From Desulfobacter hydrogenophilus (GTDB lineage: Bacteria > Desulfobacterota > Desulfobacteria > Desulfobacterales > Desulfobacteraceae), in contig NZ_CP036313.1 in the NCBI RefSeq assembly GCF_004319545.1, positions 2,792,501 through 2,856,500 of the forward strand: a DNA stretch of 64,000 nucleotides, given 5' to 3'. Positions 59,532-64,000 of this stretch are shown piece after piece. How positions within the stretch are numbered: position 1 is the first letter of the stretch; each line of letters opens with the position of its first letter. The position numbers and the translations under genes are program-made. The notes beneath the pieces were generated by a model. The model worked only from the letters and a program-made list of their open reading frames with translations. It ran no database searches and had not been told where the DNA came from.

Positions 59532-61861
59532 AGAAAAAAATAATTGGCTTTGGCGGGGTATTTTTCATTTCCGTTATTATTGCCGGAATGGCTCTGGCGG
59601 GCATTGTTTTTTATTCGTTTTTAGACCACTTAGATGGAAAGGTAGGTTGTTTTGAACAGAACGGGGACGATGCATATACGGACAGTGCTTATTCCCAAGC
59701 TTTGCAATGCTGGTTAAATATTCCTGAAGAAGATAGGACCGCTGTTCTTTGCGGCAAAATAGGCAATGCCTATCTAAAACTTTCCAATCTGGATCAGGCA
59801 ATCTTGTTTTTTGAAATGGCGTTGAAGAAAAATCCTCTGAATATGGAGATCCAAAAACAAATCATAAGGATTTTGTTGCTTAAGGGGAATATGGCCAAGG
59901 CGGAAAAAATGCTATCTAAACTTAAAAGCAGAGCTGCAAGTGAGCCGGACGTACTGTTGCTTTCAGGGGATCTATTTTTACTTAAAGGGGATATTGAAAG
60001 GGCCAAGATGGATTATACCTTGGCCATGGATTTTTCGCCTGGGAAGATTCGTCCAAAAATAAAGCTGGCCATTTGCCTTGTACAACAGCAAAAAAAGATT
60101 CAAGCGGAAAAAATAATAACTAATGTAGTGTTTAATCAGTTGGAAAAAACTTCTGATATTCTGCTTGTTGCCGATTATCATATCCTTGCAAATGATACTT
60201 CAAAGGCTGAAGAGTTTATCCAAAAAGCCGCTCTAACCGATCCCGGGAACCTGGATATCAAAATCCGACTCTACCGATTTTACAGGTCGAACGGAATGTT
60301 GGTCAAGGCAACTCAGTATTTAAAGATACTGGTCGCCCAATACCCGGATAACGCCGGGTTCAAACTGATGTCAGCCGACATCTGCCTGTCCAATTTGGAC
60401 GTGGACGGGGCTCAAAAATGGCTGGACAAGGCAAATGAACTGAAAGGAGACGATACCGGGTATCAGTTGCTCATGGGAAAATTCTGGATGTTTCAGGGGG
60501 GATATTCTCATGCGGTGTCTTATCTTAAAACTGCTCTGGAAAGAAATTACGGACTTGTGTCAGCCCATTATCTATTGGGGATTGCGTATCTCGCCGGCGG
60601 CCAGAGTAAATTTGCCGAAACCTCTTTGGTCCGGGCATTGATGATAGACCCGAATCATGTGGATGCCCTTTTGGCCATGGCTGGGCTCCATTACAAAAAT
60701 AAAGACTATGCATTGGCACTTCAATATATTGATTGGGTGTTATCCCTGGACTCATCTGAATCAACCGCCTGGCAGGTAAGAGGACTCTGTCTGATGGAAA
60801 AAGGTGAATATAAAACGGCTTCCCAGGCTTTTTCCCGAGCCTGGCATCTGGGCGGCGGTGCCTCCGCTCTGTTTTTTCTGGCTTGCAGTTTTGAAGGGCA
60901 AAAACTTTACCAGGCAGCACTGGACACATATGAATCCGTTTTTGAAAAAAAACCGGATATGGTTGAAGCCTTGTACTACTATGCGTGGCTTATGGCAGAT
61001 ACGGGAAAGGGCGGGCAGGCTCTTGAAAGAATAGATCTGTGGCTTAAGAAAGGGAACGCTTTTCCAGGCGTGTATTATGCCGGGGCAAAAATCAGTCTGG
61101 CACTTAAAAATTATTCCAAATGCAAAACATACATAAACAAGGCTATGGCGGATAAGCCGGTCTCAGGAAAATTTTATCTTCTGCAGGCAGACCTGCTCCG
61201 GGCAAAACAAGAATATACCGCTATGGAAGACACTCTCTTGGAATGTACACGGGAACAACCCTTGTTTCTGGAAGGATGGCGGTTCTTGGCAGCATATTAT
61301 ATGGAAAAGCACGAAATCGGATCCGCAAAAGAAGTACTTGAAAAGGCCCTTAAACATTTTCCGGACGAGCCGGAAATCATGGGTAACCTGGCATGGCTTC
61401 TCCTCGAAGAAGGAACTGATTCGGACCGGGCTCTGGAATATGCCAGGAATGCCTATGAACAGATACCAAATCAAGCCTGGCTCATGGATACCCTAGGGTG
61501 GGCTTATTACCATAAAAACGCTTTTAGCCAGGCTGAATGGATGCTGTCACAGGCTGAAGAAAAAGCTCCTGACAATGGGAGTATTCAATATCACCTGGGT
61601 ATGACTTTTTATAAACAGGGAAAGCTTCTAAAAGCAAAAGAGAAATTTGAATCCGCCTTTGTGAATAACGATATAAACGAATCTGAAAAAGAAAAAATAA
61701 ATACCATCCTTTTGGGATTAAACGGTCATAAAAAAGAAAAAAATAACTCTGATATCATTATTTTGGATACTGATGAATATCCCGCCTTGGAATTCCCCGA
61801 AGATCCGGACCAGAAAGAGGATACCCTGAAACCCGACTGGGGTAATATGAGGCGGTCTTAG
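59528..61861 (+). CDS. Membrane-anchored TPR protein
   Basis: The 777 residues have one N-terminal helix (about 5-30, IIGFGGVFFISVIIAGMALAGIVFY), no lipobox, then some fifteen TPR units across about 60-750 (LSNLDQAILFFEMALKKNPL, SKFAETSLVRALMIDPNHVD, AEWMLSQAEEKAPDNG). The tail is acidic. It resembles PrsT in plan but is anchored by a helix. The ATG at 59528 overlaps the stop of the preceding gene and starts the hydrophobic segment, so the longer frame is rejected. Function unknown; the divergent prsT suggests a second scaffold of the same envelope system. Confidence 0.8.
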   Translation: MKKKIIGFGGVFFISVIIAGMALAGIVFYSFLDHLDGKVGCFEQNGDDAYTDSAYSQALQCWLNIPEEDRTAVLCGKIGNAYLKLSNLDQAILFFEMALKKNPLNMEIQKQIIRILLLKGNMAKAEKMLSKLKSRAASEPDVLLLSGDLFLLKGDIERAKMDYTLAMDFSPGKIRPKIKLAICLVQQQKKIQAEKIITNVVFNQLEKTSDILLVADYHILANDTSKAEEFIQKAALTDPGNLDIKIRLYRFYRSNGMLVKATQYLKILVAQYPDNAGFKLMSADICLSNLDVDGAQKWLDKANELKGDDTGYQLLMGKFWMFQGGYSHAVSYLKTALERNYGLVSAHYLLGIAYLAGGQSKFAETSLVRALMIDPNHVDALLAMAGLHYKNKDYALALQYIDWVLSLDSSESTAWQVRGLCLMEKGEYKTASQAFSRAWHLGGGASALFFLACSFEGQKLYQAALDTYESVFEKKPDMVEALYYYAWLMADTGKGGQALERIDLWLKKGNAFPGVYYAGAKISLALKNYSKCKTYINKAMADKPVSGKFYLLQADLLRAKQEYTAMEDTLLECTREQPLFLEGWRFLAAYYMEKHEIGSAKEVLEKALKHFPDEPEIMGNLAWLLLEEGTDSDRALEYARNAYEQIPNQAWLMDTLGWAYYHKNAFSQAEWMLSQAEEKAPDNGSIQYHLGMTFYKQGKLLKAKEKFESAFVNNDINESEKEKINTILLGLNGHKKEKNNSDIIILDTDEYPALEFPEDPDQKEDTLKPDWGNMRRS

Positions 61862-62003
61862 AGTCGCTGATTATATACAGGAAGTAATTCGTAAAGTCTC
61901 GTTAGTCGCAACGATATTCATAAAAAAGGTTGTGATAATTGCATGATTATTAGTGAATTACAGAAGAAGCGCTTGAATTTGTAAAGACACTTCCCGGCGA
62001 CCT

Positions 62004-63989
62004 TCAAGTACGCTTTATTCCAAGCTCTGTGTCTCGGCCCTGTTTTTCAGTGATCATTTTTTTAATATCCGGCAGCCGTTCAGAGCATTCCTTTATACCG
62101 CAGCGCATCAGGGCAATGCCCTGGTGGAAATCATCCCAGGCATAGGCGCCCACATCCGGGTAAAGTACAAGGTCTGCATTTTTTACAAAATCACTGGTGG
62201 CCCTGCCGTGGACAATGCTGATGGTCTGGGAAATAATCTGTTTAATGCTGGGACTTTTCTTTGGTATTTTAGTCTCAGAGGGCTTTGATTCAATGCACAC
62301 GGCAATAACCATATCTGCACCCTTTCGAAGCAGGACATCCACAGGCACGGGGTTCAGAAGTCCGCCATCCACCATCCATCTGCCCTGGTGTTTAAAGGGA
62401 GAAAATACGGCAGGAATTGCAATACTGGATCGGACCGCATCCGTCACATCACCGGTTTCAAAAATCACTTCCTCTTCGTTCAAAATATCTACGCCCACCA
62501 GGTATGTCGGGATCATTAAATCCATGAAATCGGCATTGTTTATCGCTTCTCGTACAAGTTGGGCCGCCTTTTTACCCTTGAGCAGGCCTTGTCTGGGCAG
62601 GGTGTAATCAAAAATTTTTTTGCGGGTATCAGTCCGGGTTAAAAATTGGTCAATGGTGGACTGCTTTAATTTTTCAACAGAGGCTGTGGCCGCATAAATT
62701 CCACCCACAAGCGCTCCCATGCTGGTTCCTGAAATCATATCAATGTGGATGCCGGCTTCCTCCAATACTTTGAGTACTCCGATATGGGCCCACCCCCTTG
62801 CACCGCCGGCACCCAGCGCCAGTCCCAGTCGGATACCGGCAATTTCCCGGGCAACAGCCCTCGGCCCCCGGACGGGAAAACATTTCTCCGTATCAATCCG
62901 GTCGTTGATCGCCAACTCCGAGCGATCTACCCAAATGCCGGGCGTCTCGGATAGCCCCAGGCGCTGCTTTAGTTCCTGCCGGGCCACCCCTTTTTCCCCA
63001 TATAAATGGCTTACCCCCACCCGAATTCTTCCTAAAAATGCACTGGTCCCGTAAATTACTTCAAGCTCTGAAAGCCGGGACCGAACGTGTCCGAGTTTTC
63101 CCTCCGTATTATGAATAAGTAAAAGTGTCCGGTCACACAACCGGATAAACAGCCGTTCCATATCATTAAGGCGATGGGTCAGATTGAAAAATACCACATC
63201 ATAGGATTCTTTCAGGCTGGCCATCAGAATCGGCATGATATCAGACAGCCTGTCAGAGAAACCTGTTCGCAACTGCAAAACATGAAATCCTGACAAATGT
63301 TGATACCAATCAATATCTTCAAATTTATAACTATCCGGGGGGAGGAGTCTTAACAGTCCCTGGTCTGGGCATTCGGTCCGGGCCAGGTCATATCGCTCCA
63401 TGATTCTGTCGGCTTCAAGGTGAGGCTCAATCACCACCACCCGTTTATGTGATTCATCAGAAATGTGAAAGGAAACGGAATATAAAAAATGGGATACGCC
63501 CAACTCCGGCCCCGTGGCAGACACCGCATAAAATGTCGGTACCATGGCCTGGGGGCTGCCGCCTTTTGCCTCAATGCTCATGCGTTTGGCGTAAAAACGG
63601 CTTAGATACAATCCAATGCTTCTATTGGTTTTGATCAGGACGTCAAAATTTTCACGGGTCAGGCAAAACACAGTCACATCCAGCGAGGCCTCAGCCGTTG
63701 AGTTCCTATGCGCCCCGGAAAGCAGGGACATTTCACCAAAAAAATTCCCCCGTTTTAATTCGCTTACAAAAAAAATTTGTCCATCCGTTTTTTTGAAAAC
63801 CGATACCGTACCCGAATGAATCACATACATGGAATTCCCAGGCTCACCCTGGCGGCAGATAACATCGCCTTTATGATAAAATTCCTTTGTAAATAATCCG
63901 GCAATCTCTCGAATGTGATCCGCCGAGACGGATGAAAATAATGGCACCCGCGAAAGAAAGTCATGAAGGTCTTGTAACTTAGTCATCAT
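62004..63989 (-). CDS. Cyclic-nucleotide-binding / patatin-like phospholipase
   Basis: The 661 residues combine three parts. The first, about 1-125, is a cyclic-nucleotide-binding domain (FYHKGDVICRQGEPGNSMYVIHSG and GNFFGEMSLLSG). The second, about 150-370, is a middle region of P-loop/MinD-like or unknown character without an obvious Walker motif. The third, about 385-600, is a patatin domain: LGLALGAGGARGWAHIGVL (oxyanion loop), ISGTSMGALVGG with the nucleophile Ser (GTSMG), and MVDGGLLNPVPVDVL with the catalytic Asp (DGG). The family is NTE-like and likely hydrolyses membrane phospholipids under ligand control. No signal peptide is seen. ATG at 63989 or 63986; the gene stands alone. Confidence 0.88.
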   Translation of the reverse strand: MMTKLQDLHDFLSRVPLFSSVSADHIREIAGLFTKEFYHKGDVICRQGEPGNSMYVIHSGTVSVFKKTDGQIFFVSELKRGNFFGEMSLLSGAHRNSTAEASLDVTVFCLTRENFDVLIKTNRSIGLYLSRFYAKRMSIEAKGGSPQAMVPTFYAVSATGPELGVSHFLYSVSFHISDESHKRVVVIEPHLEADRIMERYDLARTECPDQGLLRLLPPDSYKFEDIDWYQHLSGFHVLQLRTGFSDRLSDIMPILMASLKESYDVVFFNLTHRLNDMERLFIRLCDRTLLLIHNTEGKLGHVRSRLSELEVIYGTSAFLGRIRVGVSHLYGEKGVARQELKQRLGLSETPGIWVDRSELAINDRIDTEKCFPVRGPRAVAREIAGIRLGLALGAGGARGWAHIGVLKVLEEAGIHIDMISGTSMGALVGGIYAATASVEKLKQSTIDQFLTRTDTRKKIFDYTLPRQGLLKGKKAAQLVREAINNADFMDLMIPTYLVGVDILNEEEVIFETGDVTDAVRSSIAIPAVFSPFKHQGRWMVDGGLLNPVPVDVLLRKGADMVIAVCIESKPSETKIPKKSPSIKQIISQTISIVHGRATSDFVKNADLVLYPDVGAYAWDDFHQGIALMRCGIKECSERLPDIKKMITEKQGRDTELGIKRT

Positions 63990-64000
63990 AGAATTAAATT

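Noticed and set aside
44453..61861. An exosortase gene in the PEP-CTERM region
   Set aside because: No frame shows the multi-helix exosortase pattern with its Cys/Arg/His motifs; the only multi-helix protein here is the MMPL exporter.
61862..62003. A gene fragment (ITEEALEFVKTLPGDLQ) between the TPR and patatin genes
   Set aside because: Too short, without a start or ribosome site, and no family could be named.

Overview
The window looks like chromosomal DNA of a Gram-negative, diderm, anaerobic bacterium, most likely a Desulfobacterota (Desulfobacteraceae-type) sulfate reducer. This is inferred from an indolepyruvate:ferredoxin oxidoreductase, a fused MurE-MurF, a Gld-type ABC system linked to the division cluster, TRAP transport with amine catabolism, and PEP-CTERM/exosortase-associated genes. 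No rRNA, tRNA or CRISPR array was recognised.

Layout. 1-676 is a non-coding stretch rich in fold-back repeats. 677-5650 (+) holds a His-rich small protein, then iorA-iorB-aroQ-tatD-tcdA in tight order. 5651-12992 is a mixed region: a VOC protein, an FKBP isomerase, a cytoplasmic alpha-amylase, a DEAD-box helicase with a DbpA-like tail, and an aldehyde dehydrogenase with a 3' frameshift. 13341-17801 (+) is a TRAP transporter (dctP-dctQ-dctM) with a class III aminotransferase; with the divergent aldehyde dehydrogenase it resembles an amine or amino-acid uptake and degradation unit.

18088-35081 (-) is a complete, tightly overlapping dcw cluster, transcribed mraZ-rsmH-ftsL-ftsI-murEF-mraY-murD-ftsW-murG-murC-murB-ftsQ-ftsA-ftsZ. 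murE and murF are one 1000-residue ORF and there is no ddl. A triple AAAGTGG-like operator lies just upstream of mraZ. Upstream on the same strand are plsC, a DUF4340 protein, gldG-gldF-gldA and a small protein with two ribbon-helix-helix-like repeats (35346-41600). A Phd/YoeB-type toxin-antitoxin pair, a HAD-like protein with a C11 tract and an ElyC/SanA-type protein follow.

43919-61861 is the accessory part. An IS5-family deletion derivative abuts a full 160-bp fold-back element. Then come a PEP-CTERM/exosortase-associated, LuxI-like acyltransferase (-), and divergently an E1/ThiF-like adenylating enzyme abutting an MMPL/RND exporter (+). A mobile-element graveyard (49000-53980) follows: an McrB-like pseudogene, an ISKra4 transposase remnant, an apparently complete IS with 14-bp inverted repeats, and an ATPase fragment at its end. 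Embedded in it is a secreted PEP-CTERM protein with an exact sigma-54 promoter and a nested palindrome. On the far side the operon prsT - LolA-like - DUF1302 barrel (-) supplies the TPR lipoprotein of the PEP-CTERM system and the periplasmic and outer-membrane partners that usually accompany MMPL exporters. Two more genes (+), one a TPR protein, lie divergent to it. No exosortase is present in the window. The right end is a cyclic-nucleotide-binding/patatin protein.

A fold-back MITE-like family with TTAGGACCGC-type ends is scattered over the window: two full copies, several relics and one solo end. Its ends repeatedly coincide with gene 3' ends.
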